A stretch of 64,000 nucleotides of DNA from Stenotrophomonas nitritireducens (GCF_001431425.1 NZ_LDJG01000002.1:177990-241989), one strand, 5' to 3'; positions 18,487-29,193 are shown, counted from the stretch's first letter. A program made the numbers and translations. Notes: generated by a model from the letters alone, not told the origin.

Positions 18487-20643
18487 ATGTCGCGTACCGT
18501 CATTTTGGCCGCCGCCATCAGCCTTGCGCTGGCGGCCTGTTCCGGCAAGGAGTCCACCGCCCCCGTGACCACCGAGACCCCCACTGCCGGCCAGCCGGCC
18601 GATGCCTCGGCCAATCCGTTCATGACCGCCAGCGCGCTGCCGTTCCAGGCGCCGGCCTTCGACAAGATCAAGGATGGCGACTACCTGCCGGCGTTCGAGG
18701 AGGGCATGCGCCAGCAGCTGGCCGAGATCGGGCAGATCACCGACAACGCCGAACCGGCCACTTTCGACAACACCCTGCTGCCGCTGGAGAAATCCGGCGC
18801 CATCCTCGACCGCACCAGCCGCGTGTTCTTCAGCGTGGTGCAGGCCGACACCAACCCGGAGCGGCAGAAGATCCAGGAAGAGGTGATCCCGAAACTGGCC
18901 GCGCATAGCGATGCGATCCACCTGGACGCCAAGCTGTTCGAGCGGGTGAAGGCGGTCTACGACGCGCGCGCCGGCGCCGGGCTCGATCCGGAACAGCTGC
19001 GCGTGGTCGAGGAAACCTACAAGGGCTTCGTCAAGGCCGGCGCCCAGCTCAGCGACACCGACAAGGAAACGCTGAAGCAGTACAACGCCGAGGAAGCCAC
19101 GCTGGCCAACGATTTCCACAACAAGCTGGTCGCGGCTACCGCCGCCGGTGCGGTGGTGGTCGAGGACAAGGCGCGGCTGGCCGGCCTGTCCGAGGGCGAC
19201 GTCGCCTCGGCGGCCGAAGACGCCAAGGGCCGCAAGCTCGACGGCAAGTGGGTGCTCGCGCTGCAGAACACCACCCAGCAGCCGGTGCTGATGTCGCTGC
19301 AGGACCGCGACCTGCGCGCCAAGGTGCTGGAGGCCTCGGAAACCCGTACCGAGCATGGCGATGCCAACGACACCCGCAAGATCATCCAGCGCCTGGCGCA
19401 GCTGCGCGCGGCCAAGGCCAAGCTGCTGGGCTTCCCGAGCTACGCCGCCTACAACCTCACCGACCAGATGGCGCAGAACCCGGCCAACGCGCTGAAGCTG
19501 CTGACCGACACCGTGCCGGCGGCGACCGCCAAGGCGCGCGGCGAGCTGGCCGAGATCCAGAAGGTGGTCGATGCGCAGAACGGCGGCTTCAAGGCCGCGG
19601 CCTCGGACTGGGACTTCTACGCCGAGCAGGTGCGCAAGGCCAAGTACGACCTGGACGAAGCGCAGATCAAGCCGTACTTCGAACTGGACAACGTGCTGCA
19701 GAACGGCGTCTTCTTCGCCGCCAACCAGCTCTACGGCCTGACCTTCAAGGAACGCAAGGACATCCCGGTTTATCACCCGGACGTGCGCGTGTTCGAGGTC
19801 AGCGACGCCGACGGCAAGCCGCTGGCGCTGTTCTATGCCGACTACTACAAGCGCGACAGCAAGTCCGGCGGCGCGTGGATGGACGTGTTCGTCGAGCAGG
19901 ACGGGCTGACCGGCGCCAGGCCGGTGGTCTACAACGTGTGCAACTTCACCAAGCCCGCCGCCGGCCAGCCGGCGCTGCTGAGCTGGGACGACGTGACCAC
20001 CATGTTCCATGAGTTCGGCCACGCCCTGCACGGCATGTTCTCGAACACCAAGTACCCGAGCGTGGCCGGCACCGGCGTGCCGCGCGACTTCGTCGAGTTC
20101 CCGTCGCAGTTCAACGAGCACTGGGCGTCGGACCCGAAGGTGTTCGCCAATTATGCGAAGCATTACCAGAGCAAGGAGGCGATGCCGCAGGCGCTGGTGG
20201 ACAAGATCGCCAAGGCCAAGACCTTCAACCAGGGCTACGCCACCACCGAGTACCTGGCCGCGGCGCTGCTGGACCTGGCCTGGCACACGCAGGGCGCCGA
20301 CGCGCCGCAGCAGGACGTGGACAAGTTCGAGGCCGATGCGCTGAAGAAGTACCACGTCGATCTGGCGCAGGTTCCGCCGCGCTACCGCAGCAGCTACTTC
20401 GACCACATCTGGGGCGGCGGCTATTCGGCCGGCTATTACGCCTATTTCTGGGCGGAGATGATCGACCACGACGCCTTCGAGTGGTTCAAGGAACATGGCG
20501 GCCTGACCCGCGAGAACGGCCAGGTGTTCCGCGACAAGATCCTGTCCATCGGCAACACCCGCGATCTGGCCACCGCCTATCGCGAGTTCCGCGGCAAGGA
20601 TCCGAGCGTGGAGCCGCTGCTGAAGAACCGCGGGCTGAAGTAA
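18487..20643 (+). CDS. dcp: M3 family peptidyl-dipeptidase Dcp-like lipoprotein
   Basis: 718 residues. Thimet-oligopeptidase family zinc metallopeptidase; the active site HEFGH is at about residues 508-512 (MFHEFGHALHGM). These enzymes release dipeptides from peptide C-termini. The N-terminus (ILAAAISLALAACSGKE) is a lipoprotein signal with LAAC lipobox, so this copy is exported and lipid-anchored, probably in the periplasm; classical Dcp of E. coli lacks such a signal. A clear RBS (CAGGAGCA) precedes ATG 18487. A strong terminator follows. Confidence 0.93.
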   Translation: MSRTVILAAAISLALAACSGKESTAPVTTETPTAGQPADASANPFMTASALPFQAPAFDKIKDGDYLPAFEEGMRQQLAEIGQITDNAEPATFDNTLLPLEKSGAILDRTSRVFFSVVQADTNPERQKIQEEVIPKLAAHSDAIHLDAKLFERVKAVYDARAGAGLDPEQLRVVEETYKGFVKAGAQLSDTDKETLKQYNAEEATLANDFHNKLVAATAAGAVVVEDKARLAGLSEGDVASAAEDAKGRKLDGKWVLALQNTTQQPVLMSLQDRDLRAKVLEASETRTEHGDANDTRKIIQRLAQLRAAKAKLLGFPSYAAYNLTDQMAQNPANALKLLTDTVPAATAKARGELAEIQKVVDAQNGGFKAAASDWDFYAEQVRKAKYDLDEAQIKPYFELDNVLQNGVFFAANQLYGLTFKERKDIPVYHPDVRVFEVSDADGKPLALFYADYYKRDSKSGGAWMDVFVEQDGLTGARPVVYNVCNFTKPAAGQPALLSWDDVTTMFHEFGHALHGMFSNTKYPSVAGTGVPRDFVEFPSQFNEHWASDPKVFANYAKHYQSKEAMPQALVDKIAKAKTFNQGYATTEYLAAALLDLAWHTQGADAPQQDVDKFEADALKKYHVDLAQVPPRYRSSYFDHIWGGGYSAGYYAYFWAEMIDHDAFEWFKEHGGLTRENGQVFRDKILSIGNTRDLATAYREFRGKDPSVEPLLKNRGLK

Positions 20644-20659
20644 GCCTGGCGGCATCGAA

Positions 20660-20687
20660 GCGGGAGGGGCGACCCTCCCGCTTTTTT
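20660..20687 (+). terminator. intrinsic terminator after dcp
   Basis: A perfect 9-bp stem (20660-20668 with 20673-20681), 4-base loop GCGA and a run of six T lie 16 bases after the dcp stop codon. This is the clearest rho-independent terminator in the window. Confidence 0.92.
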
Positions 20688-20732
20688 GTTGCCGCCCTCC
20701 TTGGGCGGAGGGGCAACGCCTATCCACACGCC

Positions 20733-20760
20733 GTAGATGCGGGGCAAGCCCCGCATCTAC
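20733..20760. repeat. perfect GTAG...CTAC palindrome (SMAG/REP-like)
   Basis: GTAGATGCGGGG, loop CAAG, CCCCGCATCTAC: a perfect 12-bp inverted repeat headed by GTAG, between dcp and lepB. It belongs to the same type as the palindromes at 5462 and 52000. Confidence 0.8.
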
Positions 20761-20883
20761 AGGTCCGACGCGCGGCGATAGTCCGTCAGCCGGGCTTGCC
20801 CGGCATTGCCGATGCGTCCACGAAGCCAGGAACTTTCCACGAAGGCCGGCAGTCGATGCTGGACCTGCCGATGGAGTCCAGCC

Positions 20884-21504
20884 ATGACCCGCCAAGAACG
20901 CGCCGCTTCCGCCCACCCCGTGCTGGCCTGGCTGCGCCGCGAAGCGCTGCCGCTGGCGGCGATGCTGTTGCTGCTGGGCGCGGCGCGCGACACCCTGGCC
21001 AATCATTACCAGGTGCCCAGCGGCTCGATGCAGCCGACGCTGCAGCCCGGCGACCATGTCATGGTGGACATGCGCGCCTATGGCCTGCGCCTGCCGTTCA
21101 CCGGCATCCGCCTGCTCGACACCGGCCACCCGCAGCGCGGCGACGTGGCCGTGTTCGATTCGCCGGCCGACGGCACGCGGCTGATCAAGCGGGTGGTGGC
21201 GGTGGCTGGCGACCACGTCGAACTGCACGGCGGTTACCTGCGCATCAACGGCCTGCCGCTGAACCAGGAGCCACGGCAGGAAAGCTTCGGCGCGAAGCAG
21301 GTGACGTTGGACCTGGATGCCGGCGGCGGTCCGGACATCGACGGCATCACCATTCCCGAGGGCAAGCTGCTGGTGCTGGGCGACCATCGAGGCAACAGCT
21401 TCGACGGTCGCTTCTTCGGACTGGTCGATGCCGACACCGTGTACGGCAAGGCGCGCGCGGTGTTCTGGCGCCGGGGCGAGGGCATGGAGTGGCGGGCGCT
21501 GTAG
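20884..21504 (+). CDS. lepB: signal peptidase I
   Basis: 206 residues. One N-terminal membrane helix (ALPLAAMLLLLGAARDTL) anchors a periplasmic catalytic domain. The catalytic Ser48 is in VPSGSMQPTL and the general-base Lys102 in RLIKRVVAVAGD; the box GDHRGNSFDGRFFGLV is also present. It cleaves signal peptides of exported proteins. It is shorter than the main E. coli-type LepB (two membrane helices), so this is likely a second, minor signal peptidase paralogue. ATG 20884 is chosen over 20806 because the upstream part is not conserved-like. Confidence 0.87.
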   Translation: MTRQERAASAHPVLAWLRREALPLAAMLLLLGAARDTLANHYQVPSGSMQPTLQPGDHVMVDMRAYGLRLPFTGIRLLDTGHPQRGDVAVFDSPADGTRLIKRVVAVAGDHVELHGGYLRINGLPLNQEPRQESFGAKQVTLDLDAGGGPDIDGITIPEGKLLVLGDHRGNSFDGRFFGLVDADTVYGKARAVFWRRGEGMEWRAL

Positions 21505-21545
21505 TCGCGCTGCATTGGCCGTGTGTGTATCCGGCTTTCCTTAAA

Positions 21546-21560
21546 ATTGGTCTGTCCAAT
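21546..21560. promoter_or_regulatory. putative LldR operator O1 (distal)
   Basis: ATTGG-TCTGT-CCAAT, a perfect 5-bp inverted repeat, lies 95 bases upstream of a similar palindrome. FadR-subfamily GntR regulators of lactate genes bind such sites, and in E. coli two LldR operators flank the lldP promoter. Confidence 0.7.
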
Positions 21561-21640
21561 ATCCAGAAAATAGCTGTGCTCTAATGCGTTCTCCGCGGAG
21601 CGCCTGATTCCATCTGCATCCGTTGGTGCGGTTGCCGTAC

Positions 21641-21655
21641 ATTGGTAATACCAAT
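21641..21655. promoter_or_regulatory. putative LldR operator O2 (proximal)
   Basis: ATTGGTAATACCAAT is a 15-base palindrome 60 bases upstream of lldP. With the copy at 21546 it brackets the probable promoter, an arrangement that allows a repression loop closed by the lldR product encoded downstream. Confidence 0.78.
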
Positions 21656-21715
21656 ATGCGGCGCCGTGACATGCCTGCCGCGTGCAGGCGCTGTCCTGTC
21701 CAATGGGGAGTCGAC

Positions 21716-23374
21716 ATGCAGCCTTGGGAACAACTGTACGACCCGGCCGGCAATATCTGGCTGTCCAGCCTGATCGCGCTGCTGCCCATCGCCTTTTTCT
21801 TCGTCGCGCTCGCCGTGCTGCGCATGAAGGGCTGGCTGGCCGGCACGCTCACCGTGGCCATCGCCCTGGGCGTGGCGCTGCTGTTCTACCGCATGCCGCC
21901 GCTGCAGGCGCTGGGCGCGGCGCTGTACGGCTTCGTCTACGGACTGTGGCCGATCGCCTGGATCATCCTGGGCGCGGTGTTCCTGTACAAGATTTCGGTC
22001 AGGACCGGCCAGTTCGACATCATCCGCGCCTCGATCCTGTCGGTGACCGAGGACCAGCGCCTGCAGATGCTGATGGTCGGCTTCGCCTTCGGCGCGTTCC
22101 TGGAGGGCGCGGCCGGCTTCGGCGCGCCGGTGGCGATCACCGCCGCGCTGCTGGTCGGGCTGGGTTTCAAGCCGTTGTACGCGGCAGGCCTGTGCCTGAT
22201 CGCCAACACCGCGCCGGTGGCGTTCGGCGCGATGGGCATCCCGATCATCGTCGCCGGCCAGGTCACCGGACTGGACGCGTTCGAGATCGGGCAGATGGCC
22301 GGCCGCCAGCTGCCGTTCCTGACCCTGGTCGTGCTGTTCTGGATCATGGCGATCATGGATGGCTGGCGCGGCATCCGCGAAACCTGGCCGGCGGTGCTGG
22401 TGGCCGGCGGTTCGTTCGCGCTCGCCCAGTACCTGACGTCCAACTTCATCGGCCCGGAACTACCGGACATCACCGCCTCGCTGGCCTCGCTGGTGTGCCT
22501 GACCCTGTTCCTGCGCCGCTGGAAGCCGCGGCGCATCTTCCGCTTCGAGACCGAGGCCAGCGCCGAGGCCGTGACGCTGGCGCAGCAGGCGCCGCGCCAC
22601 AGCGCCGGGCAGATCGCGCGCGCGTGGTCGCCGTTCCTGGTCCTCACCGCCCTGGTCACGCTGTGGAGCATCAAGCCGTTCAAGGCGCTGTTCGCCGCCG
22701 GCGGCACGCTGGAAGGCTGGGTGCTGAAACTGCAGGTGCCCGGCCTGGACAAGCTGGTGCGGAAGATGCCGCCGATCGTTGATGCGCCCTCCGCCTACGA
22801 GGCGGTGTACAAGTTCGACTGGTTCTCGGCCACCGGCACCTCGATCCTGCTGGCGGCGCTGATCTCCATCCTCGTGCTGCGCATGCCGGCCAGGGCTGCG
22901 CTGTCCACCTTCGGCGAGACCGTGCGCGAGCTGAAAACGCCGATCTATTCCATCGGCATGGTGCTGGCCTTCGCCTTCATCGCCAACTATTCCGGGCTGT
23001 CGGCGACGCTGGCGCTGGCCCTGGCGCATACCGGCGATGCGTTCACCTTCTTCTCGCCGTTCCTGGGCTGGCTGGGCGTGTTCCTGACCGGCTCGGACAC
23101 CTCGTCCAACGCGCTGTTCTCGGCGCTGCAGGCCACCACTGCGCAGCAGATCGGCGTATCGGACGTGCTGCTGGTGGCGGCCAACACCACCGGCGGCGTC
23201 ACCGGCAAGATGATCTCGCCGCAGTCCATCGCCATCGCCTGCGCCGCGGTGGGACTGGCCGGCAAGGAGGCGGACCTGTTCCGTTTCACCATCCGCCACA
23301 GCCTCGCGTTCACGGTGCTGGTCGGGCTCATCACCAGCGCGCAGGCATGGTGGCTGACGTGGATGATCCCGTGA
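21716..23374 (+). CDS. lldP: L-lactate permease
   Basis: 552 residues with about twelve or more hydrophobic segments. LctP family: the signatures [16 protein letters not shown] and [17 protein letters not shown] (transport core) are clear. It brings L- and D-lactate (and glycolate) into the cell with protons. RBS GGGGAG precedes ATG 21716. First gene of lldP-lldR-lldD-dld; two palindromic operators lie upstream. Confidence 0.95.
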   Translation: MQPWEQLYDPAGNIWLSSLIALLPIAFFFVALAVLRMKGWLAGTLTVAIALGVALLFYRMPPLQALGAALYGFVYGLWPIAWIILGAVFLYKISVRTGQFDIIRASILSVTEDQRLQMLMVGFAFGAFLEGAAGFGAPVAITAALLVGLGFKPLYAAGLCLIANTAPVAFGAMGIPIIVAGQVTGLDAFEIGQMAGRQLPFLTLVVLFWIMAIMDGWRGIRETWPAVLVAGGSFALAQYLTSNFIGPELPDITASLASLVCLTLFLRRWKPRRIFRFETEASAEAVTLAQQAPRHSAGQIARAWSPFLVLTALVTLWSIKPFKALFAAGGTLEGWVLKLQVPGLDKLVRKMPPIVDAPSAYEAVYKFDWFSATGTSILLAALISILVLRMPARAALSTFGETVRELKTPIYSIGMVLAFAFIANYSGLSATLALALAHTGDAFTFFSPFLGWLGVFLTGSDTSSNALFSALQATTAQQIGVSDVLLVAANTTGGVTGKMISPQSIAIACAAVGLAGKEADLFRFTIRHSLAFTVLVGLITSAQAWWLTWMIP

Positions 23375-23429
23375 GCGCCATGGCCGGTACGCGACGCGGC
23401 TTAACGGTGCGGGGCGGCACAATGGCGGC

Positions 23430-24215
23430 ATGAACATGCATCGCGGAACCCCGCAGCGGGTATCGGACCGGGTCGCCGCGCAGCTGCGCGCGCTGGTGCA
23501 GGAGCAACAGCTGCAGGCCGGCGACCGCCTGCCCGCCGAGCGCACGCTGGCGGTGCAGCTGGGCGTGTCGCGTACCGCGCTGCGCGAGGCCATCGCCCAG
23601 CTCAGCAGCCAGGGCCTGCTGAGCGCGCGGGTCGGTGGCGGCACCTTCGTGGCCGAACCGGCGGCACGTGCGCGGCAGGCCATCGACGAGCCGCTGGCAC
23701 CTTACCTGCCGCTGTTCCAGGGCGACCCGGAATACCGCTTCGACGTGCTGGAGATCCGTCATGCGCTGGAAGGCGCGGCAGCGTGGCATGCCGCGCTGCG
23801 CGCCACCGCCGAAGACCGCGAGCGCATCGCCCAGGCCTTCCAGACGATGATGGATGCGCACGGCAAGGACGATCCTGCCGGCGAGGCCAGCGCCGACGCC
23901 GATTTCCACCTGTCCATCGCCGAGGCCTCGCACAACCTGGTGCTGCTGCAGGTGATGCGCGGCCTGTTCGACCTGCTGCAGACCAACATCTCGCAGAGCC
24001 GGGAACGCCTGTACACCTCGCCGCGCACCTTCTCGCCGCTGTCCGACCAGCACCGGGAAATGATGGACGCGGTGCTGGCCGGCGATCCCGTGCGCGCGCG
24101 CGCTGCCGCGCTGGCCCACCTGGAGTTCGTGCACACCACGCTGCGCACGCTCGACGACAACGAGGCCCGGCGCGCGCGCGCCTCGCGCCTGCCTTCTTCC
24201 ACGGCCGACCCATGA
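23430..24215 (+). CDS. lldR: LldR, GntR-family (FadR-type) lactate regulator
   Basis: 261 residues. The N-terminal winged helix ([19 protein letters not shown], then [17 protein letters not shown]) is GntR type; the C-terminal all-helical FCD domain binds the effector, and the metal/ligand His residues are in [14 protein letters not shown] and [12 protein letters not shown]. It is expected to repress this operon until L-lactate binds. Encoded inside the operon it controls; its TGA overlaps the ATG of lldD, which ties regulator and enzyme levels together. Confidence 0.92.
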   Translation: MNMHRGTPQRVSDRVAAQLRALVQEQQLQAGDRLPAERTLAVQLGVSRTALREAIAQLSSQGLLSARVGGGTFVAEPAARARQAIDEPLAPYLPLFQGDPEYRFDVLEIRHALEGAAAWHAALRATAEDRERIAQAFQTMMDAHGKDDPAGEASADADFHLSIAEASHNLVLLQVMRGLFDLLQTNISQSRERLYTSPRTFSPLSDQHREMMDAVLAGDPVRARAAALAHLEFVHTTLRTLDDNEARRARASRLPSSTADP

Positions 24216-25351
24216 TCATCTCCGCCTCCACCGACTACCGCGCGGCCGCGCAGCGCCGCCTGCCGCCGTTCCTGTTCCACTACATCGACGGCGGCGCCTA
24301 TGCCGAGCACACGCTCCGGCGCAACGTGTCCGACCTGGCCGACATCGCCCTGCGCCAGCGCGTACTGCGCGACATGGCCGACCTGAGCCTGGCCACCGAA
24401 CTGTTCGGCGAGAAACTGGCGATGCCGGTGGCGCTGGCGCCGGTCGGGCTGACCGGCATGTACGCGCGCCGCGGCGAAGTGCAGGCCGCGCGCGCGGCCG
24501 ACAGCCGCGGCATTCCGTTCACCCTGTCCACGGTCTCGGTATGCCCGATCGAGGAGGTGGCGCCGGCGATCAGGCGGCCGATGTGGTTCCAGCTGTATGT
24601 GCTGCGCGACCGCGGCTTCATGCGCAACGCGCTGGAACGCGCGCAGGCGGCGGGCGTCACCGCCCTGGTGTTCACCGTGGACATGCCGGTGCCGGGCGCG
24701 CGCTACCGCGACGCGCATTCGGGCATGAGCGGCCCGCACGCGGCGCTGCGCCGCTACCTGCAGGCGACGACCCATCCGCGCTGGGCCTTCGACGTGGGCC
24801 TGTGCGGGCGCCCGCATGACCTGGGCAACATCTCCGCCTACCGTGGCCACCCGACCGGGCTGGAGGACTACATCGGCTGGCTGGGCAGCAACTTCGACCC
24901 GTCGATCTCGTGGAAGGACCTGGAGTGGATCCGCGAGTTCTGGAAGGGGCCGATGCTGATCAAGGGCATCCTCGACCCGGACGACGCGCGCGACGCGGTG
25001 AAGTTCGGCGCCGACGGCATCGTCGTTTCCAACCATGGCGGCCGCCAGCTCGACGGCGTGCCGTCCACCGCGCGCGCGCTGCCGGCGATCGCCGATGCGG
25101 TGCAGGGCGAGCTGAAGATCCTTGCCGATTCGGGCATCCGCAACGGCCTGGACGTGGTGCGCATGCTGGCGCTTGGCGCCGACGGCGTGCTGCTCGGCCG
25201 CGCCTTCGTCTACGCGCTGGCCGCGCAGGGCGAAGCCGGCGTCGCGAACCTTCTCGACCTGATCGCGAAGGAGATGCAGGTAGCCATGACCCTGACCGGC
25301 GCGCGCCGCATCGCCGACATCGGCCGCGACTCGCTGGTGCGACTGCCGTGA
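24212..25351 (+). CDS. lldD: L-lactate dehydrogenase (FMN, quinone-linked)
   Basis: 379 residues. FMN-dependent alpha-hydroxy-acid oxidase family TIM barrel. FMN-contact regions [18 protein letters not shown] and [19 protein letters not shown] and the catalytic His in [13 protein letters not shown] (about residue 275) are visible. It oxidises L-lactate to pyruvate and passes electrons to the quinone pool at the inner membrane. The start overlaps lldR (ATGA) and the end overlaps dld (GTGA). Confidence 0.96.
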   Translation: MIISASTDYRAAAQRRLPPFLFHYIDGGAYAEHTLRRNVSDLADIALRQRVLRDMADLSLATELFGEKLAMPVALAPVGLTGMYARRGEVQAARAADSRGIPFTLSTVSVCPIEEVAPAIRRPMWFQLYVLRDRGFMRNALERAQAAGVTALVFTVDMPVPGARYRDAHSGMSGPHAALRRYLQATTHPRWAFDVGLCGRPHDLGNISAYRGHPTGLEDYIGWLGSNFDPSISWKDLEWIREFWKGPMLIKGILDPDDARDAVKFGADGIVVSNHGGRQLDGVPSTARALPAIADAVQGELKILADSGIRNGLDVVRMLALGADGVLLGRAFVYALAAQGEAGVANLLDLIAKEMQVAMTLTGARRIADIGRDSLVRLP

Positions 25352-27045
25352 GCGACGCGCTGCTGGCGCGCCTGCGCGGAGCGGTCGGCGCCGGCCATGT
25401 GCTGACCGGCGACAAGGCCACGCGTCGTTTCCGCAGGGGCTACCGCTTCGGCGATGGCCCGGTGCTGGCGGTGGTGCGGCCGGGCACGCTGCTGGAACTG
25501 TGGCGCGCGCTGCAGGCGGCGGTGGAGGGCGGTGCGGCGATCATCCTGCAGGCGGCCAATACCGGCCTGACCGGCGGCTCCACGCCCGATGGCGACGACT
25601 ACGGACGGCCCGTCGTGCTGGTCAGCACGCTGCGCCTGGCCGGCATCCAGTTGCTGGACGGCGGCCGCCAGGTGCTGTGCCTGCCCGGCGCCACGCTCGA
25701 CCGGCTGGAGCAGGTGCTGGCGCCGCTGGGCCGCGAACCGCATTCGGTGATCGGTTCCTCGTGCATCGGCGCTTCGGTGCTGGGCGGCATCTGCAACAAC
25801 TCCGGCGGCGCGCTGGTGCGGCGCGGGCCGGCCTATACCGAGATGGCGCTGTTCGCGCAGGTCGATGCCGATGGCCGGCTGCGTCTGGTCAACCATCTCG
25901 GCATCGCGCTGGGCGGGAGCCCGGAGGAAATCCTGCAGCGCCTGCAGGCCGGCGACTACACGGCGGCCGATGTCGGCGCCGGCGAGGGCCGCGCCGCGTC
26001 CGATCCGGATTACGCCGCGCAGGTGCGGCAGGTGGATGCCGCCACGCCGGCGCGCTTCAACGCGGATCCGGCGCGGCATTACGAAGCCGCAGGGTCGGCC
26101 GGCAAGCTGGCGGTGTTCGCGGTACGCCTGGACACCTTCGAGAAGGAACCGGTCGAGGTCTTCTACATCGGCAGCAACCGCACCGAAAGCCTGACCGCGA
26201 TCCGCCGGCAGCTGCTCACCGGCTTCGAGCGCCTGCCGATTTCCGGCGAGTACATCCACCGCGATGCGTACGACATCGGCGAGCGCTACGGCAAGGACGT
26301 GTTCCTGTTGATCGACAGGCTCGGCACCGCGCGCGTGCCGGCCGCGTTCGCGTGGAAGAGCCGCATCGACGGCTGGTTCGAGCGGCTGGGCCTGCGCGGC
26401 GCGAGCGACCGCGCGCTGCAGGCGCTGGCCGGGCTGCTGCCCGCGCACCTGCCGCCGCGCATGGGCCAGTTCCGCCAGCGCTACGAACACCACCTGCTGC
26501 TGAAGGTTTCCGCGCGTGACGCGGCGGAAACCGAGGCCTGGCTGCGCGGCTTCTTCGACGGCCACGAAGGCGGCTTCTTCCATTGCAGTGCCGATGAGGG
26601 GCGCAAGGCCTTCCTGCACCGCTTCGCCATCGCCAGCGCGGCGGTGCGCTACCGCGAGGCGCACCGCGACCGCGTCGAGGACATCGTTGCGCTGGACATC
26701 GCGCTGCGCCGCGACGACCGCGACTGGTTCGAGCGGCTGCCGGCCGATCTCGATGCGCGCCTGCTGCACAAGCTGTATTACGGCCACTTCCTGTGCCACG
26801 TGTTCCACCAGGACTACATCGCGCGCAAGGGCGAGGATCCGCTGGCGATCGAGCACGCGATGTGGGCGCTTCTGGACGCGCGCGGCGCCGAATATCCGGC
26901 CGAGCACAACGTCGGCCATCTGTATCCGGCCAAACCCGCGCTGGCCGATTTCTACCGGCGCCTGGACCCGAGCAATACCTTCAACCCGGGCATCGGCCGG
27001 ACCAGCAAGCAGGCGGGCTGGAAGGGCTGCGACTGCGCGCCTTGA
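25348..27045 (+). CDS. dld: D-lactate dehydrogenase (quinone)
   Basis: 565 residues. FAD-binding PCMH-type enzyme. The FAD segment [19 protein letters not shown] and [20 protein letters not shown] and a C-terminal block [13 protein letters not shown] match E. coli Dld, the respiratory peripheral membrane enzyme that oxidises D-lactate to pyruvate. GTG start at 25348 overlaps the lldD stop. With lldP and lldD it lets the cell use both lactate isomers. A shared hairpin (27069-27095) separates it from the convergent S9 peptidase gene. Confidence 0.95.
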   Translation: MSDALLARLRGAVGAGHVLTGDKATRRFRRGYRFGDGPVLAVVRPGTLLELWRALQAAVEGGAAIILQAANTGLTGGSTPDGDDYGRPVVLVSTLRLAGIQLLDGGRQVLCLPGATLDRLEQVLAPLGREPHSVIGSSCIGASVLGGICNNSGGALVRRGPAYTEMALFAQVDADGRLRLVNHLGIALGGSPEEILQRLQAGDYTAADVGAGEGRAASDPDYAAQVRQVDAATPARFNADPARHYEAAGSAGKLAVFAVRLDTFEKEPVEVFYIGSNRTESLTAIRRQLLTGFERLPISGEYIHRDAYDIGERYGKDVFLLIDRLGTARVPAAFAWKSRIDGWFERLGLRGASDRALQALAGLLPAHLPPRMGQFRQRYEHHLLLKVSARDAAETEAWLRGFFDGHEGGFFHCSADEGRKAFLHRFAIASAAVRYREAHRDRVEDIVALDIALRRDDRDWFERLPADLDARLLHKLYYGHFLCHVFHQDYIARKGEDPLAIEHAMWALLDARGAEYPAEHNVGHLYPAKPALADFYRRLDPSNTFNPGIGRTSKQAGWKGCDCAP

Positions 27046-27068
27046 GCGGCTGCGCCGCGCCGCGGGAA

Positions 27069-27095
27069 GCGGCCCGATCCCATGGACCGGGCCGC
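27069..27095. terminator. hairpin between convergent dld and S9 peptidase genes
   Basis: A 12-bp stem with one mismatch (27069-27080 with 27084-27095) lies in the 66-bp convergent gap. It lacks a good T-tract, so it may act as a weak bidirectional terminator or 3'-end stabiliser. Confidence 0.5.
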
Positions 27096-27111
27096 CTGCA
27101 TTACGCCCGCC

Positions 27112-29193
27112 TCAGCGGCGGATGTCCTGGACGTGGGTGCGGATCGCGTCGGCCAGGCCGGGCACGCCATCCGCGCCGGCCGGCACGGTGATGCTGGAAC
27201 CGTTGAAGTCGGTGCCGATGGGTTGCGCGCGGCCGCCCAGGCATTGCGCCAGGAAGCCTTCGGTCACGGCGTTGAACGCCTTGTTGTTCTCCGGGCGCGC
27301 GAAGCCATGGCCTTCGTCCGGGAACAGCACGTAGGTGACCGGGATGTGCTTTTCGGTCATCGCCTTGACGATCTGGTCGCTCTCGGCCTGGTGCACGCGC
27401 GGGTCGTTGGCGCCCTGGCCGATCAGCAGCGGCTTGCTGATGCTGGCGACGCGGGTCAGCGGCGAGCGCTCGGCCAGCAGCTGCTTGCCGGCCGCGGTGC
27501 GCGGATCGCCGACGCGCCTGGCGAACTGTTCGAAGAACGCGGCCCAGTACGGCGGGATGGTGGACAGCAGCGTGTCGAGGTTCGACGGGCCGACGATGTC
27601 CACGCCGCACTTGAACGTCTCGGGAGTGAAGGTCAGCCCGACCAGGGTGGCGTAACCGCCGTAGCTGCCGCCCATGATCGCGACCTGCTCCTTGGTCGTG
27701 ACGCCGTTCTTGACCGCCCAGTCCACCGCATCGATCAGGTCGTCGTGCATCTTGCCGGCCCATTCGCCGTCGCCGGCATTGGTGAAGGCCTTGCCGAAGC
27801 CGGTGGAGCCGCGGTAGTTGACCGCCAGCACCGCATAGCCGCGGTTGGCCAGCCATTGGTGATAGCCGTTGTAGCCATAGTCGTCGCGTGCCCACGGCCC
27901 GCCATGCACCAGCAGCACCAGCGGCACCGGGGCGTCGGCCTTGCCGTCGCCATTGGCGTCCGCGGTCCGGGGCAGGGTGAGATAGCTGACCAGGGTCAGG
28001 CCGTCGCGCGAGCGGATTTCCTGCGGCCACTGCGCCACCAGCGCCTTGCCTTCCAGCGCCGGGCGCGCGGAGAACAGCTTTTCCGGTGTGCCGCCGCGCG
28101 CATAGCGGTAGTACGCGGCCGGCGTTTCGGCGGCGGAGTAGGCGACGATCCAGGTCTTGTCGTCGAGCGTGCGCGAGGTGACGCTGAAGCTGCCGGGGCC
28201 GATGGCCTTGAGCTTCTCCAGGTCGGGGGCGACGGCGGGATCGATCGCCTTCCACTCGTTCTTCAGGTAATTGACCGCCACCGCCTGCGCGCGCTGGGTC
28301 GTTGGCTCGTCGAGGGCGTCGCTGATATCGGCGCGGGCATCCTCGAAGACCAGCGTCTTCGCGCCCGTGCCGGTATCGATGGCGTACAGCGCCGCGGTGT
28401 CGCGGCCGCGCGAATCGAAGAAGTACTGGGTCCCGCCGTCGCTGGTGTAGCCGCCGGGGAAGCTGGTCAGCGAGTCGGCGAACGGGATTTCGCCGCTGAC
28501 CTTCCAGCCGCCCTTGCCGTCGGGTTCGAGCAGGTCGTTGCCGCCGTCGTCACGCGCGCGGCTGGCCATCCTGACCTTGAAATCCGGGTCGGCGATGTAG
28601 CCGGCGATCTGCTGGCTGTTCTTCTCCAGCAGCGTGCGCTGGCCGCTGGCCAGGTCCACGCGGTACAGGTCGTGCCATTTCGGGTCGCGGTCGTTCATCG
28701 CCACCAGCACCGACTCCGGATGCAGGTGGCTGACGCCGACCACCTCGGCGCGGGTGTTCGGGAAGTTGCTGAGGTCGCGCGCCTGCCCGGAGGCGAGGTC
28801 CACCGAGAACAGGTGGAAGTTCTCGTCGCCGCCGGTATCGCGCAGGTACAGCAGGGTGTCCGGCCGGTGGCTCCAGAAGTACTGGCGGATGCCGCGCGCC
28901 TTGTCCTCGGTCACCGCGCGCGCCTTGCCGATGTCGTCGGCCGGGGCGACCCAGACGTTCAGCACGCCGTCGACCGCGGCGACCCAGCCCAGGTATCTGC
29001 CGTCGGGGCTGATCTGCACGTTGGCGCGTTCGGGGTTGCCGAACAGGGCATCGCGCGGGATGAGTTCGGGCGGAGCGGCCGGCGCAGCGGCGGTTGGCGC
29101 CATCTGCGCGTCGCTGCCGGCCGGCGTGCCGTTGCAGGCGGAAAGGCTGAGTGTGAGGGCGAGACTGACAGCGAACAGCAGAGTGCGATCCAT
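27112..29193 (-). CDS. S9 family prolyl-oligopeptidase-like lipoprotein peptidase
   Basis: 693 residues. The lipoprotein signal ends at a LSLSAC lipobox. A beta-propeller domain (repeats such as ISPDGRYLGWVA and WSHRPDTLLYLRD) precedes an alpha/beta hydrolase domain with the catalytic Ser in IMGGSYGGYATLVG (about residue 508), an Asp in GQGANDPRV and His in DEGHGF. It probably cleaves small peptides (dipeptidyl or acyl-aminoacyl peptidase) outside the cytoplasm. RBS CCGGAG precedes the ATG. Xanthomonadaceae carry many such secreted peptidases. Confidence 0.93.
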   Translation of the reverse strand: MDRTLLFAVSLALTLSLSACNGTPAGSDAQMAPTAAAPAAPPELIPRDALFGNPERANVQISPDGRYLGWVAAVDGVLNVWVAPADDIGKARAVTEDKARGIRQYFWSHRPDTLLYLRDTGGDENFHLFSVDLASGQARDLSNFPNTRAEVVGVSHLHPESVLVAMNDRDPKWHDLYRVDLASGQRTLLEKNSQQIAGYIADPDFKVRMASRARDDGGNDLLEPDGKGGWKVSGEIPFADSLTSFPGGYTSDGGTQYFFDSRGRDTAALYAIDTGTGAKTLVFEDARADISDALDEPTTQRAQAVAVNYLKNEWKAIDPAVAPDLEKLKAIGPGSFSVTSRTLDDKTWIVAYSAAETPAAYYRYARGGTPEKLFSARPALEGKALVAQWPQEIRSRDGLTLVSYLTLPRTADANGDGKADAPVPLVLLVHGGPWARDDYGYNGYHQWLANRGYAVLAVNYRGSTGFGKAFTNAGDGEWAGKMHDDLIDAVDWAVKNGVTTKEQVAIMGGSYGGYATLVGLTFTPETFKCGVDIVGPSNLDTLLSTIPPYWAAFFEQFARRVGDPRTAAGKQLLAERSPLTRVASISKPLLIGQGANDPRVHQAESDQIVKAMTEKHIPVTYVLFPDEGHGFARPENNKAFNAVTEGFLAQCLGGRAQPIGTDFNGSSITVPAGADGVPGLADAIRTHVQDIRR

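Noticed and set aside
15739..21387. An 1882-codon open frame on the minus strand
   Set aside because: It lies opposite arfB, phrB, dcp and lepB, all with clear family motifs. Its translation is low-complexity and His/Arg/Gln-rich, as expected from the antisense frame of GC-biased codons.
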